Source: CAYOHG01 sp964465125
Lineage (GTDB): Bacteria > Planctomycetota > Phycisphaerae > UBA1845 > Fen-1342
Reading direction: 5' to 3'
DNA: 64,000 nt
NCBI GenBank assembly: GCA_964465125.1
Contig: CAYXIO010000003.1
Coordinates: 1-64,000, forward strand
Shown here: piece after piece, positions 63,861 through 64,000 of the stretch
How the letters are laid out: each line of letters opens with the position of its first letter
How positions within the stretch are numbered: the first letter of the stretch is position 1
The notes under the pieces: generated by a model
Told to the model about the DNA's origin: nothing
Database searches by the model: none
What the model saw: the letters and a program-made list of their open reading frames with translations, nothing else
Translations under genes and position numbers: made by a program

Positions 63861-64000
63861 ATGAAGATCCTGGTCGTGATCAAGCAGGTTCCCGATTCGA
63901 CCACCAACATCCGCATCCGCCCCGATGGGGAGGACATCGAGCGGGCCGGGGTGAAGATGGTCGTGAACCCCTTCGACGAGTTCGCCATCGAGCTTGCCGT
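63861..64000 (+). CDS. etfB: Electron transfer flavoprotein beta subunit, partial (right edge)
   Basis: Only the first 46 codons are inside the window. ATG 63861 follows AGGAG at five bases. MKILVVIKQVPDSTTNIRI and MVVNPFDEFAIELAV are the standard N-terminus of EtfB. It carries electrons from acyl-CoA dehydrogenases and similar enzymes to membrane oxidoreductases such as the Fe-S protein at 54.6-56.7 kb. etfA is presumably downstream. Confidence 0.92.
   Translation, partial: MKILVVIKQVPDSTTNIRIRPDGEDIERAGVKMVVNPFDEFAIELA

Overview
The window is bacterial DNA with very high GC, dense coding on both strands, short intergenic gaps and frequent GTG or TTG starts. A planctomycete, probably a Phycisphaerae-like lineage, fits best. 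This is inferred from an Asn/Asp-rich lipoprotein linker, a secreted beta-propeller ending in dockerin-type repeats, a ThiD2-ThiE fusion, several lipoproteins with no recognisable family, and a GGGCTGTAGCC-type intergenic repeat. Two runs of exactly ten Ns, each flanked by a direct duplication of real sequence, show that this is a draft scaffold, probably a metagenome bin.

Layout. 1-6.8 kb (minus): a four-gene envelope operon of TPR protein, ExbB, ExbD and a membrane-anchored PD40 propeller cut by the left edge; it resembles a Tol-type energised system. 7.0-10.6 kb (minus): a BlaI-type repressor and a very large M56 (BlaR1-like) sensor protease. 10.9-18.2 kb: two lipoproteins of unknown function, aspS, an outer-membrane barrel with a partner lipoprotein, and a CYTH enzyme. 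18.2-22.3 kb (minus): isoprenoid genes dxs, ispA-type prenyl diphosphate synthase and a squalene/phytoene synthase-like enzyme. 22.4-27.5 kb: aat, a propeller-dockerin protein, and a homocysteine S-methyltransferase overlapping a sugar-isomerase-like gene.

27.6-32.0 kb: a strong promoter, then pyruvoyl arginine decarboxylase and agmatinase (arginine to agmatine to putrescine), a membrane protein and a small unknown protein. Both assembly scars lie here; one has placed a pyruvate-dehydrogenase E1-alpha fragment inside the decarboxylase. 32.0-44.3 kb: ThiD2-ThiE, a large secreted unknown, a lipoprotein truncated haemoglobin, a crotonase, a pseudoknot-forming intergenic repeat, a secreted GxDxY/QG repeat protein, nadA, a small membrane protein and a nitrilase-family hydrolase.

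44.4-51.1 kb (plus): a compact heavy-metal efflux operon with a small Cys-rich secreted protein, an adaptor carrying three CxxHx6CxxC repeats, and one ORF that joins the RND pump to its outer-membrane channel through an internal lipobox. 51.2-64 kb: PilZ protein, two paralogous metzincin lipoproteins, an HdrD/GlpC-like Fe-S membrane oxidoreductase, ctaA (heme A synthase) overlapping an RNase H-like nuclease, an M28-PDZ peptidase, tRNA-Ser(UGA), a polytopic GT-C-like protein, metF, and the start of etfB.

Most of the window is housekeeping metabolism plus cell-envelope functions. No phage, insertion sequence, CRISPR array or rRNA was seen. The best candidates for undescribed biology are the pump-channel fusion with its Cys/His-repeat adaptor, the Tol-like operon, the GxDxY/QG repeat protein and the pseudoknot repeat.
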